Shown in pieces: positions 11,028-21,639 of a stretch of 64,000 nt of DNA. This DNA comes from Aplidium turbinatum (Eukaryota; Chordata; Ascidiacea; Aplousobranchia; Polyclinidae). The notes below the pieces were generated by a model that was given only the letters and a program-made list of their open reading frames with translations, did not search any database and was not told where the DNA came from. Location: positions 18,631,501 through 18,695,500 of the forward strand of contig OU964932.1 in NCBI GenBank assembly GCA_918807975.1, given 5' to 3'. Made by a program: the position numbers and the translations under genes. Position 1 is the stretch's first letter; every line of letters begins with the position of its first letter.

Positions 11028-11874
11028 CACTAGCGTACGCAGGGGGGGGGGGCATTGGGCCATGGCCCCCCCCCCCCCCTTAAAAATGTTTTAGTAGTTA
11101 ACGACGTAGATTAAGGCATTTAATATGTTTTGGATTGCACTGTCAGAGCAATTAACAATGTTGTTCTATAGACTAAGCTAATACAAAATACATAGCCCAA
11201 TCCACCAACCCCACCCCAGGTATGCCAATGTAGCGTACCGGTAGTGTTCTGTAAGCCTATTATAGTGAGAAAAAAATGGATAAAGTCTAAACTAAAACCA
11301 TACTGGGATATCATGAAGACGTCTGGGATATCAATGGCCAGTGGCGTAGCCAGGGGGGTTTGGGGGTTAGAGCCCCCCCTTTGGCACGCGTGTGACGTCA
11401 CGATATTGAAAATCATGCCTTCAGTCTCTTTATGCTTGGGAATGATGCTTTCAGTCTAAAAAAAACTTGCCTAATTTTAAACAAAACTGCATTAAAAGAG
11501 CGAGTTTTGCCAATACCAAACATTCAAACATCTCAGCCAGGAATTAGCAACAAGAAAACATAGAGACTTAGCTTTATTTCCGAAAAATGCAGAAGAAAAC
11601 ATGATCTTATCCTTTTGCTATGCCACCTGACAGCACCATTTTACAGGAATATTTATACCCACATTTTTGTTGAAAATGCTCTCAGAATGCACCAAATTCA
11701 AAGTAATTTTCAAAATTTTCTGGGGGAGGCCCCCAGACCCCCCGCCGCTGGGTGTCTTCTCAGGCAAAAACGCTGTCGGGCTTCGCCCGCCGTTGTCAAA
11801 CCCCTCCCTTTACAAATTCCTGACTACGCTACTGTCAATGCCCCCCCCTTGACAAAATCCTGCGTACGCTACTG
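11028..11874. mobile_element. hAT-type MITE nested in the PIN-like gene
   Basis: Ends CACTAGCGTACGCAGG and CCTGCGTACGCTACTG are inverted repeats with one mismatch, flanked by a perfect 8-bp target duplication GCTGTGAG (11020-11027 and 11875-11882). The 8-bp duplication and CAnTAGCGTA-like termini mark it as hAT. No transposase; it is itself interrupted by the element at 11339-11834. A long run of G then C near 11041-11088 could form a hairpin. Confidence 0.9.
11339..11834. mobile_element. hAT-type MITE nested in another hAT MITE
   Basis: Termini CAGTGGCGTAGCCAGG and CCTGACTACGCTACTG are imperfect inverted repeats. The flanks TCAATGGC (11331-11338) and TCAATGCC (11835-11842) match at 7 of 8 bases, a hAT-type target duplication with one later change. 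Non-coding. This is the innermost layer of a three-deep nest. Confidence 0.8.
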
Positions 11875-12579
11875 GCTGTGAGCATATGTCTGGTCCGGTG
11901 ATTGCCTTCAGTTTGTTGATGTCGTGTATCTTGGTTGAGTAAGCTTTATCGGAGGGGAAGTAAAGGTCTTTAATGTGTGGGTCAGTGTTAGCATAGTGTA
12001 GTAACAATATTAAAAGGTCCGTGTCTTCACCAATTAAAGTCATACTATGTCGATGAGTGCTGTCCATCTGCCGTCTTGACGATGTCAACATCTGCATCAC
12101 CTGGTGCGTTGATTACATTGCAACTTCTATTCCTCAGTTGAACAAAAATTAGAGAAATTAATTTGTTGGAAGCTCGAGACAAGAACTGCTCTTTCTTTCC
12201 AATGAACTTGTTGTCCGCAGTAAAGTGAACAACCTGGTGGACGTTCATGCCGCGTCTTTGATGGGTATTGTCTTTGATAGACGTCCATCAAAGACCACCG
12301 TTGCTAAGCGATAATGACAAATGGCAAAATCTGCATACAACTGTACAATAAACCCACAACTGTCTCCAGCTTTCCATGGCACTCGATGCAACAAGCACCC
12401 CCCATCAAGAACGTAGTGATCGGTTTTCGGGGCAGGTTTTTTCACTACTTCATAATCGCCTGACGTCACACTGCTGGCATGTTCTGTGATGGCGGTAGCC
12501 ATTTGTGGCATCGGCTTCTCGGAGAAAATGTCAAGGCGGGTGGGCATGTACTGAGCTCGTGCTTCATCGCTTCCTGCAT

Positions 12580-13724
12580 GGAGACAACGATGGCAGTGGT
12601 AACCTGGAAACACAGTGCTGCAATACAATGGTCAAGAAAATTACAACATCCAAGTCCTTTGTTCACCCTGAACGTTTGCCACTTATATCATCCTCTACTA
12701 AATTCCACTGCCTCAGAGTTTACTACAAGATTATGGTCTGGACGGGTAGACTACTGACGATGGTATAGATTCTCTAGACTGGGGATGGAAAGTAGACAAT
12801 AATCAGATGGTTCCAATCATGACGTACATAAAAGCTGCCCCGGACAACCTACTGAAAATGATACACTGCAATTGCGAATCGTGTCCACCTCACTGTAGTT
12901 GCCGGAGATATGGGCTACTATGCCATGCTGGATGTGGACCATGCTAAACTGGTTCATATGTCAACCCATACAACAATCACATAATTACAGACGATAACAT
13001 AGAGAGTGACAGCGATGAGCTTTAGTAATACTTGATCCATGTGCTTTCTTTACGCTGATTATGTTAAGAGTCTACTGTACATGACCACATCGTATGAACT
13101 CTTTATGCCTGCTTAGTTTACCCAAATATATATAGAAGTTCATCGGGTTTTTTAATAACCAATAGGCTACATTGTTATTGTTCATTAATAATTGTTTTGG
13201 TTGTTCATTATTAATTAATTGTTTATTAATTGTCATTATCAATCTTGGATTGCCATATTGAATTTATAGTCTATAAGATCATTCAACAATTCTGAGAATG
13301 GTCTGATTGACTTCACAGGATATAAAAACCTGGGTATAGACACCAAAACTACATGTTTTGGTCATATGATGACCAAGTTATAGTCAATTTACTGTTATTT
13401 TATTGGTTTAGCGGCCATCTTGGATTTCCATATTGAATGTAAAGGCTATCAGATAATTCAACAATTCTGAGAATGGTCTCATTGACTTCACAAGGTATAA
13501 AAACCTAGATATAGACACCAAAACTACATGTTTTGGTCATATGATGACCGAGTTATGGTCAATTTACTGTTATTTTAATAGTTTGGCGGCCATCTTGGAA
13601 GCCATCTTGAAAATAACCACTTTCCGGAAGTTGGATTCCTTAAGATTTTGAATATGTCAATACTGACACCTAATACTAATCAAATCAGTTGAAAAACCTT
13701 TTGTTGCAATTTTTTTGGGGTCAA
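12580..13724 (-). repeat. Right arm of the palindromic transposon
   Basis: Inverted copy of the left arm. On the plus strand it carries a second copy of the gene's C-terminal coding part (about 12590-13024), including the Cys-rich end CNCESCPPHCSCRRYG. The inner breakpoint at about 12580 also cuts off the 5' end of the central gene, so the palindrome probably arose by inverted duplication of the 3' half. Confidence 0.8.
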
Positions 13725-13884
13725 ACAATATATTGCCCTAACTATACTACAATAATGATTTCTCATAATAATTACTCAAATTACACCACTATTTATAGCA
13801 GGTTGTTTGGTCTAGTAACTTAGAGAAAGGTTATGTAATGTTACAGAACTCATTGTTCTGTCAAGTTGCATTGCGCGTAAACAC

Positions 13885-14140
13885 GTCATAAACCCTTCAC
13901 CTGGCAAAACATGAGAAGTAAGCAAAAGAAGCTTCCAGATTTGCACGTAGGGTAAAATGTTCTAGAAATACGTCACGTAATAAAGATTTCGCAATCAAAG
14001 ATCCACTGGTAAACATCCTTATGACGTCATGACAAACGACATTTGGCAATTGTGAAAACAAAAGAATATTCCAGGTTTGCATGTTACAGAATGCTCTAAA
14101 AATACGTTACATAATAAAGATTTCGCAATCAAAAGTTACT
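13885..14140. repeat. Diverged two-copy tandem repeat (~130 bp)
   Basis: Two neighbouring copies share TAATAAAGATTTCGCAATCAAA and preceding AAATACGT and TTCCAG motifs. Nothing coding is seen between the palindromic transposon and 14250. Confidence 0.5.
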
Positions 14141-14250
14141 ACAGGACAGTAACAGATAATAACATATCGCATAGGAATTTTACAATCAAAGCACGTTCGG
14201 TCAAGATACAAAGCATCCCTTCGCGAGGCTTTGCACATTGATTGTGACAC

Positions 14251-14385
14251 CAATACGTGTTTCGTTGCTGCATAATTTTGAAACGTTTTCAAAAAAAAAA
14301 AGTCCAATACGTGTATCGTTGCAGCATAATTTTGAAACGTTTTCAAAAAAAAGTCCAATACGTGTTTCGTTGTTTTGAAACAAAC
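14251..14385. repeat. Isolated satellite scrap (~2.5 monomers)
   Basis: About two and a half units of the same 52-bp satellite, 6 kb from array 2, with no LINE sequence beside it. It shows the satellite can move or persist independently of the LINE. Confidence 0.9.
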
Positions 14386-16625
14386 AACAGTTCTAATAAT
14401 AATGAGGTTGGAAAGAATATGGAGAGGTTTAAAGAAAGCAAGTAAACTTGTAAATGAAAATTTAAAGATTAGTAAATTGTATCGGCATCTCAATTTTAAT
14501 AGTTGATGTTTGAGAGAAAGAATTGTTTCAAAAAGTCTATAGTTTTTTCCACCTATCCGCACATCTCGTGATGGTTTTCGATTAATTAACATCTAAATAC
14601 GGTTTTGAATTTTTTAAATTGCGCATCATTTTTAGACGTCTTAGTCTCACCACATGCCACAAACACTTTGACCACTACAATTCTCAAAACGACTGTTCAT
14701 TACCATTGCAGTGACGTTTTTTTTTGGTATTTTTTGCGAGTTTACGTATCCAAATGCTTGTTTCGATAAAAAAAACAAAAAAAACAATAGGAAAATTACA
14801 TTCAAGCAGTGTTAGCACTTTATTGATCTGTTTCTATGGCCGTAACCAAAATAACCAAACCATTTCACATCTTTAGAAACTTCCTTCCAGACTATACAGT
14901 TCCTGTCTTGCAAAATCCAGAGCTTTTGGTTATAGTAGAAGACAACCAGACAGCACCAGCACCCAAAATCAAGACAGCAGGTTTCCGCTTGATATGCTCC
15001 TTAAACTATGGAAATTAAGAATCACCTCTGCACATAGCTACAGAGTAATTCAAATTATTTTGTTTTAAGATAAGTGTCTTTCACGCGTTCAATCTCAGAG
15101 CGCTAAATGAGCCTTGGAGTGATCTTCAAAGCGGAAATGGCCGGGTTGAAGACAGAAACACTAGAGCTATGACATTTTCTATGTTTTTCATTTAACACTT
15201 CCTGTATCATCAATAGATGAACTTTTGTATAAAATAATAAAAAGACCTAATTCCTCTCAATGTTCAAAAAGGTTTGCTGGTTCAACGTAGTGACACAATG
15301 TTTGTTTCTCGGCTGCAGAGAAACATATAGTTGATTGGATGGTCTAATAAACTAAAAACTCTAAACGGCTAGCGCGGAAGCTACACCATTGTGGTTAGCG
15401 AATCGCAATTGCTCGCTGTAGTGGCGAGTGCTCAGAGCATTGTGCTGATAGCCAGGAAGAACTTTTGAATTTTTTCTTTTCTTTTCGCGCAACAGGAAGG
15501 AAGGAAGAACGCTCCCTTCTTCACAATAGTGACACACTTTTTGAAAAAGGTTGTTGTGTACTTTTATGCTTTGTAACGTTTCACTTTGCTGTAAACTGAT
15601 TGTTGACGTCATGCAGAGCTAGTTTGCTTTCATCAAGTTTGGAAAGAGAAAATCGTCAACAACAAAACAGTTCTGGAGTCTCAATTATCTTTGCTGCGAA
15701 ACAACCACCTTCAATTAACGAATACCACAAGACAAGTAAGACGAATTTGTTGGTGAATACTCGCATTACTAAATTTTAAGCACAAGATTACATATTGGCT
15801 AAAGCTGAAATGGAAACTCACCACGCTAAATTAGCCTACTATATGTAGTAACCAACCAAACCAACAACTTTAACAAGGCGTTCTAACTAGGTTAAGGTAC
15901 GTTAATTGCACTGACGAGATCTTGAGGTCGAAACAGTGGCGTCTGTGTCTGCATGTCTAAATTGAAGTATAAGTAGTTTTGTAAAATATTCATGGTTCAA
16001 GGTGCCCCTTCTGACGTTAAAAGTTTAAAAAAAACCCACTGATGTGGATAAATCTTAATTGCGACTGCAAAGTATATCGACTCACTTCACAATGTAGATA
16101 TTAACGACTTGTTTTATCGGCTCACTTACGTATACATAAATAAAAGTTTACTTTGCTTATATTAAGAAATGGAATGTTCAGATAGCAAATGACGCTTGCA
16201 ATGACGTCGGAAAAAACAATGTTTTGCTAATTTGCAAAAGTAACATTATTTCAATGTAAAGTACTGTAGTTAAAGTAACCTATCATAAATTTGTTACCAC
16301 ACGTGATCTTTATATTTTGACAACTTAACAAGCAAACGGATAGGTAGAAAAAGTGATATATGTATATGTATCAGTAGAGAAAGAACATGCTGCGATCTCT
16401 ATGATTCAGGAACCAAAGTGCAGTGAATAGATCAAACCTTTTACCTTCAACCACCCACTAATTTTATGTCGATGGAGCTTGAGTGGAAAAACCCGGTCTC
16501 GTGTGAAAAGGGTTAAAGCGCACACATGCTTGTCTCGACAGGGTAGGCCGATGAAACGGGTGTCGAGGTCAGGGGTGAACAAACAGAACACAAACTGTCT
16601 TTAGTCGTCATTTCTTTTTCCATTC
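14386..16625. other. Unassigned DNA upstream of the three-exon gene
   Basis: No convincing coding exon, RNA or mobile element was seen. Short open frames here (for example 14836-15018) lack any other support. The promoter of the gene at 16626 presumably lies near the end of this interval, but no TATA box is evident. Confidence 0.4.
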
Positions 16626-18666
16626 ATGACTGGTCCAGTTGATGATGGAGGTATCTTGCTCGTCTGCTTCATAAATTCATGTACACTAAAATTTGCTTTG
16701 ATTTGTGAATTAGTGGTAATAGGTTAGCCTGCTTTAGTTTTTGGGTGCTCATGTTTGTTTTAGTGGTAATAATTGTTTTTGTTTTTTAAGTGAATCAACT
16801 CAAATTGGCACTTTGCAACAATGTTTCTTGTGATGATACAACTATGCTTTACCGGCACTTTTCTGCCAATACAGACCCGCAACCAGAGGCCTATCTTGAA
16901 GATTTGCGCCAAAGTAAGTTGACGAGTAAACTCTTTTGGTTAAAAAGAGTATGACAGGGTTAAAGGGCAAAAAGAACCGTTCCTTGACATGTTCGTTTTG
17001 CTTGAGTTCCTTCAACTTGTTTGTTTGAACTTAAAGCAAATGCTAAGCATTCGTGTTCTTGCGATTGCTCATGCCAGCTAGGCAGAGCTCAGAGAAGGGT
17101 AAAAACAGGAAGCGTTTTATGTATTCGTTTTCATTTCTTTGTTAGCGCAATGCAAACTTTGCTTTGACTGTGTTTTCACATTCATTGTTAAATATATTGG
17201 CATATACTGTACCACGGAAAGCAACGATTTATTTGCAAAAATAATTTTTTGAAACAATAAATTTTTATAGACAGACAAAACAAAGTAACTTTCAGGGGTT
17301 TAACATATTGTATTACACAAAAAATATAATTAAAATAAACTCAAACGTTTTCGACACGTATAGGCTACTTGTGTCCTCATCAGGAATTACAAATCTGCAA
17401 TAGCCTATACATAAAATGAGAATCATAAGATAAATCTGACTATGCACTATAACTGTAACAACACTCCAAACTGAAAATAGTGCATAGTCAGATTTATCTT
17501 ATAATTCTCATTTTATGTATTTTGCAGATTTGTTGATGATTGACACAAGCCATAATTCTTGATGATGACACAATCACATGTCGAAAGCGTTTGAGTTTAC
17601 TTTTTTGTTTTGTTTGTTTTTTTGTTTTTATTATCTTTATCCTGCATTGCGGGAAAGCGGACTTGAGCGCTATGCATCGGTGTACGCCTTCCGACGTACA
17701 CCTGACCCACGCTGCAGCCGACGGCAATGTCTGTTTCCGGTTGTCTGCTTTACTTATGACTTAAATTTGGTACTACCCATTACTCGAAATCGATCACTGG
17801 GTAGAGGCAATTATCGTAAAGTTTCTTGCCCAGAGAAACAACAGCAAGTGCGGGTGGCTGGAGTCGAACATGCAGGCTCTCGACTGCGAGCCCAACGCGC
17901 TAACCACTCGGCCACTGCTGTTACATTTTTTTGTGTAATACAATAAGTGAAACCCGTTGAAGTTACTTTGTTTTGTCTGTCTATGGTTCAACAAAGCGAA
18001 CTCTCTACCAAAGCTTTATCATTTTAATAAATTTTCAGACGGAGAGGAAGGCTTTTTGAGCACATATATATTCTATTGTAATACAGTAGGGGCCCTCAAA
18101 TTGAGGTCCAAAAGAGTAAGGGTTTCTCGATAGATTAACATTTTTCGGTTTCTGAGTTGTTGATTAGGTTTGTTTGTTTTTGTTGGTAACTTTTCAATGA
18201 AAAATAGCTGTTTGTCCAAACGCCAATGCAATTAAAACGTGCTTACAACAATAAAATGGCTGACTTATTCGTTTCAATGTTGTACCGTGTTTTGTTTCAC
18301 GATGTAATGATAGGCCTTCCGTTGCAATGAAATCTTGCTGTGTCTATACTTTATGTAGAAGTTAATGTTATGAATTGTGCCAAAATATTTAAGTTTAAAA
18401 CGTGTGTTCTAACTTGTATAGGCCTGTTTGCTACCATATTTGGCGTGGACACTGGCTGTTTGCAACTGAAAATTGATGCAGAAGCATATTTTTTAGATGT
18501 CAGAACGGGAAACGAAAGATTTTGCTCTGTTTTCGAGAAATTGGTAGAAACACTTGGACCTGACTCCTTTCATCCCGAAGTAATTCACCAGTATTTTGAA
18601 ACAGCCTTCAACCGTCGTTTAGCTGAAGTCGTGGAACCATTTTCATCAGATCCGTCACAATCTTAA
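16626..18666 (+). CDS. Probable three-exon gene, 130-aa unknown protein
   Basis: Exons 16626-16650, 16791-16913 and 18422-18666 join in one frame. Exon 1 starts ATGACTGGTCC and ends GGAG|GTATCT. Exon 2 follows a T-rich tract ending AAG and ends CCAAA|GTAAGT, a near-ideal donor. Exon 3 follows TATAG and ends at TAA. Both introns are phase 1, and the predicted junction codons are GTG and AGC. The protein begins MTGPVDDGVNQLKLAL; it has no signal peptide or membrane segment and is probably helical and cytosolic (LRQSLFATIFGVDTG, VFEKLVETLG, YFETAFNRRLAEVVEP). Family not recognised. Intron 2 hosts an inverted Penelope-type terminal repeat and a SINE. An ATTAAA overlaps the stop but is too close to be a convincing poly(A) signal. 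The model rests on frame-consistent splice sites only; further upstream exons are possible. Confidence 0.5.
17347..17383 (-). ncRNA. Hammerhead-ribozyme-like motif
   Basis: Read on the minus strand: CTGATGA, a GACAC/GTGTC stem with loop, then GAAA. These are the conserved core and stem II of a type I hammerhead, as known in Penelope-like retroelement terminal repeats. One extra G sits after CTGATGA, so the innermost stem II pair is not canonical; stems I and III were not resolved by eye. Activity is unproven. Confidence 0.45.
17606..17930 (-). mobile_element. tRNA-derived SINE, copy 1
   Basis: Read on the minus strand it starts with a tRNA-like head: A box in GTGGCCGAGTGGTTAGCGCG and B box GTTCGACTCC, then a body with TTTCTCTGGGCAAGAAACTT and an A-rich 3' tail. 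TTACTTTTTTG before and TTACATTTTTTTG after suggest a target duplication. It sits in the right arm of the Penelope-type repeat, inside intron 2 of the three-exon gene. Other copies are at 58896-59230 and 63010-63295. Confidence 0.85.
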
Positions 18667-19175
18667 TTAAAGTACAATCAGTAGCGTTGACAGGTAGAAG
18701 GCCGACTTTTAGACCCGGTTAGGAATGATTTTAGGTGCCCGCAACATCTCAAAGAGAAACTTAAACAAAGAAAACACCGCATATTCTTGAAGTATTATTG
18801 CTTTCTTTGAAAGTGTCTTGTTCGGGGGGGCCCGGATTTCCCATCGGCATCAGGCCCAAATTATTCTCTCAACTGTCCCGAGTAAAACAATCGATATGAT
18901 GCCATAAAGGTGTAATTTTTTTGTCCCACACACTTGAGAGTATTATTGATGATTTCGTCGTCTACTTTCATGCAGAGACAATTTCATGACTTTTCAGATT
19001 TGAAGCAAATCATATATTTTTGATAAACGTCATTTTATTTTGTAAATGAATAAAAAATATCAGGCACCTCTCAAGTACATGCATAGCTCCACACAAAGTG
19101 AAAATTATATGACTTTTGCTTCTTTTTTGTTTCTTTAAAGACAATGCGTAAGAAGACATTGTTAACTGCGGACAC
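18667..19175. other. Unassigned DNA
   Basis: No gene seen. Near 18826 a GGGGGGGCCCGGATTT motif recalls the end of the hAT MITE at 60306 but is too short to call. Confidence 0.4.
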
Positions 19176-19199
19176 CCAGCTAGAAATTTCACGTGTATT

Positions 19200-19930
19200 A
19201 CACGTAGATTCTACGTACCTTGGGTCGTGTATTATACGTTAATTTTCACGTATAATACACGCATATGTGTCGACACTATTTCACGTGTATTACACGTATA
19301 TTTGGTGGTGGATTTTACGTGTTTTACACCTGCATTACACCTAATTTCCTCGTATCTGACAACACTAATACACGTGTTTTCCACGTATATTTGGTGGTGG
19401 ATTTTACGTGTTTTACACCCGCATTACACCTAATTTCCTCGTATCTGACACGTAGATTCTACGTTCCTTGGGTCGCGTATTATACGGTAATTTTCACGTA
19501 TAATACACGCATATGTGTCGACACTATTTCACGTGTATTACACGTATATTTGGTGGTGGATTTTACGTGTTTTACACCCGCATTACACCTAACTTCCTCG
19601 TATCTGACACGTAGATTCTACGTTCCTTGGGTCGTGTATTATACGTTAATTTTCACGTATAATACACGCATATGTGTCGACACTATTTCACGTGTATTAC
19701 ACGTATATTTGGTGGTGGATTTTACGTGTTTTACACCCGCATTACACCTAATTTCCTCGTATCTGACACGTAGATTCTACGTTCCTTGGGTCGTGTATTA
19801 TAGGTTAATTTTCACGTATAATACACGTATAAGTGTCGACACTATTTCACGGGAATTACACGTATATTTGGTGGTGGATTTTACGTGTTTTTACACCCAC
19901 ATTCTACCTAATTTCCGCGTACCGTATCTG
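19200..19930. repeat. 160-bp minisatellite (~4.5 units)
   Basis: Repeated blocks with GTGTCGACACTATTTCACG at about 19267, 19514, 19673 and 19833 (spacings 247, 159 and 160 bp; the first contains an extra ~87-bp partial unit). Each unit carries a SalI-like GTCGAC palindrome and several CACGTG/TACGTG words. An apparent 226-codon frame across it arises because units lack stops; it is not a gene. Confidence 0.9.
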
Positions 19931-19974
19931 AAATCAACAATTTAACACATTTGTATTTATTTAACACATTTGTA

Positions 19975-20308
19975 TAACACATATTGTTATAAGAGTCTAC
20001 TGTCCAATTGTGACCCTTCTAGCACTCATTCGGAGAGTTACTGCTTGTTTTGAACTTTATTTGAAATTAGAGAATAAAAAGAGCAATAACAGTGGTGGGA
20101 ATCGAACCCGCGCCAATGAAATGACTACTTTCTAGCCCTAACCTTAACCCCTAAGCCAACCAGCTGACAAAAAATCCATCACTTAATTTGCTTTCTATCA
20201 TCTTCTTTTCGCCATTTTTACGTCACTTAAACCGGAGCTTATGATTGGTTGGCGGTTTCATTCTAGTCATTTTTAGTGGCAGAATTTCGACTTGTTAAAG
20301 TGGCTACC
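19975..20308 (-). repeat. tRNA-like MITE/SINE related to the 9-bp-duplication family
   Basis: Contains on the minus strand a tRNA-like segment (TTGGCTTAGGGGTTAAGG as A-box region, GGTTCGATTCC as B box, 20085-20165) and ends at 20308 with CTTGTTAAAGTGGCTACC, the terminus of the elements at 29638 and 58302. Its other terminus is not recognisable. It is nested in the TIR element. Confidence 0.6.
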
Positions 20309-21432
20309 GTACCAAACCTTAGTAAGTAATTGTTTAATATCAGTAAGCGAGACCACTTAAATTTACACTAAGAATTATCGTTAAAAGATCACATTAATTT
20401 GTGACTAAAAAATGTCATGAAGTTTCCTTTTTACATAACGTAATAAAAACGTGTAAAGACACCTACAAAAACACATAATCTAACTTATATCCTAAAAAAT
20501 GCGGAGGAGCGTGGTTGACACCAATCCACTTGAGTGGAGAATTCTTTCTGTTTATACCGTCCTTGGGAGGTAGTTTTATCTAACACAGATTAAAAATTGC
20601 CCAAATGAACGAAAGAACTTCAACACGTTTAATATACGTGGAAAACACGTGTTACTTTTCAACAGATGGAAACGTGCAATACACGTGGAAACAACATATA
20701 ATCAACATACAAAAAATTCCGGTAAAACATCCTTCTGCTCGGGTAAACATTTTTTCTCTTTTGTATGCCCTCTTCTGGGTGTGATTTTACCTTATATACT
20801 TTAAAAATTAGTCAAATAATCATAGGATTTTGAACACGTGTAATATACGTGGAAAACACGTGTTATTTTTGCAAGAGTTATATTCACAAAATAATCCCTG
20901 ATAAAACTTCTAGAATCATATTTACACACTAGTCATACTAAATGATAGCTAAAATATGTCTCTAAAAAATGTTTTTTAAACAAGTGAATTTTTGTTGGTG
21001 TACACAAACTCCTTAATAACACCTGAATTCTACCTAAGATACCATACTACCTAAAATCAACCAAAAATCAACGCGTAATATACGTAGCTTTCTAGCTGGG
21101 CAATGGCTAATGTTTCGATCATTTTATAAACACTTGAATGTACACATTTATGCAGCATCAATGCACAATTTTTAACGTAATCTGCACTTCTTTTTACAAC
21201 AATAGTTCTATCAGCTGTGCGGACGGTATGTTTTCGATTCACGCTCTATACACCAGTGGGCTAATCAAAATCATAAAGTTATTTAAAGCTAAAAAGTTGT
21301 TAGGCCTATTTACTTATAAAGTCATGTTTACTCCGCGAAACAATGAAGTGACTGAATGATTTTGTTCAATATAAAATAACTTAAAACTCAAGTTTTCTTG
21401 TCAAATCACAACCGAGGACAATTTTAAGCAAT

Positions 21433-21620
21433 AGTCAGATTTATCTTATAGTTCTCATGTTATGTATATTGTAGATTTGTAATTCCTGATGAGGACACAA
21501 GTAGCCTACGTGTCGAAAACGTTTGAGTTTATTTTAAATATGTTATATTTTTTGTGTGATACATTATGTTGAACCCGTTAAAATTACTTTGTTTTGTCTG
21601 TCTATGGTTCATTAAAGCAA
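21433..21620 (+). repeat. Solo Penelope-type terminal fragment
   Basis: Single-orientation copy of the repeat at 17268-17990, from the AGTCAGATTTATCTTATAG block to GTTTTGTCTGTCTATGG. It includes the hammerhead-like motif at 21486-21519. Confidence 0.55.
21486..21519 (+). ncRNA. Hammerhead-ribozyme-like motif
   Basis: CTGATGA, stem GACAC/GTGTC, then GAAA, as at 17347-17383 but on the plus strand. The loop differs by two bases between the copies while the stem is kept. Stems I and III not resolved. Confidence 0.45.
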
Positions 21621-21639
21621 AGTTTCTACCAATGCTTTA

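Larger units (their letters stand above)
10386..12579 (-). pseudogene. PIN/FEN-like domain protein with Cys-rich C terminus (broken)
   Basis: Pieces in several frames follow the order of a protein family common as multicopy genes in invertebrates: VLDGGCLLHRVPW and ATVVFDG near 12240-12400 (start of a PIN-like nuclease fold), VVHFTADNKF and GDADVDIVKTA near 12060-12240, LIGEDTDLLILLLHYA near 11990 (acidic active-site-like motif), then, beyond a nested hAT insertion, DWGWKVDNNQMVPIMT and CNCESCPPHCSCRRYG near 10490-10640. The 5' end is lost at the palindrome breakpoint. At least two frameshifts and the 0.85-kb insertion disable it. The family function is not known to me; the PIN-like reading is from motif spacing. 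Confidence 0.6.
9699..13744. mobile_element. Palindromic transposon with ~1.1 kb inverted arms
   Basis: The outer ends are inverted copies of TAGTTAGGGCAATATAT (left about 9700, right about 13744). Inside them, arms at 9726-10835 and 12580-13724 are inverted repeats of each other. Each arm holds two tandem ~175-bp subterminal repeats (with AAGATGGCCGCC-like and GACCAAAACATG motifs) and the 3' part of a gene. The ~1.75 kb centre holds the rest of that gene plus nested hAT elements. A TAC repeat flanks the ends but is too short to prove a target duplication. The superfamily is not recognised. Confidence 0.75.
17268..17990. repeat. Penelope-type terminal repeat in inverted (palindromic) arrangement
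   Basis: Two arms face each other: 17268-17450 and 17475-17990 (the right one opened by a SINE). Each carries GACAGACAAAACAAAGTAAC at its outer side and an inner part with a hammerhead-like CTGATGAG...GTGTCGAAA core, then ATAAGATAAATCTGACTATG. A third, single copy lies at 21433-21620. Inverted terminal-repeat pairs are known for Penelope-like elements; assignment rests on the ribozyme-like motif and the related one at 49296/52305. Confidence 0.55.
19176..21101. mobile_element. TIR element rich in CACGTG-like motifs
   Basis: Ends CCCAGCTAGAAA (about 19176) and TTTCTAGCTGGG (ending about 21101) are inverted repeats, and both subterminal regions repeat ACACGTGTAATATACGTGG-like words. The left third is a minisatellite; a tRNA-like repeat is nested near 19975-20308. 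No transposase is seen and no clear target duplication was found, so the superfamily is open. Confidence 0.6.

Noticed and set aside
14836-15018. Small gene of 60 aa
   Set aside because: No family, splice, promoter or repeat support; a chance frame.
16626-18666. Link of the three-exon gene to death-domain adaptor N-terminal regions
   Set aside because: A vague pattern of helices and an LQLKI word only; too weak to report as a function.
19265-19945. 226-codon open frame
   Set aside because: Lies wholly in the 160-bp minisatellite; a repeat by-product.
20085-20165. tRNA gene
   Set aside because: A and B boxes are present but the copy is embedded in a repeated element family and no full cloverleaf could be drawn; the same applies to 21700, 25200, 29490, 36380, 56590 and 61575.
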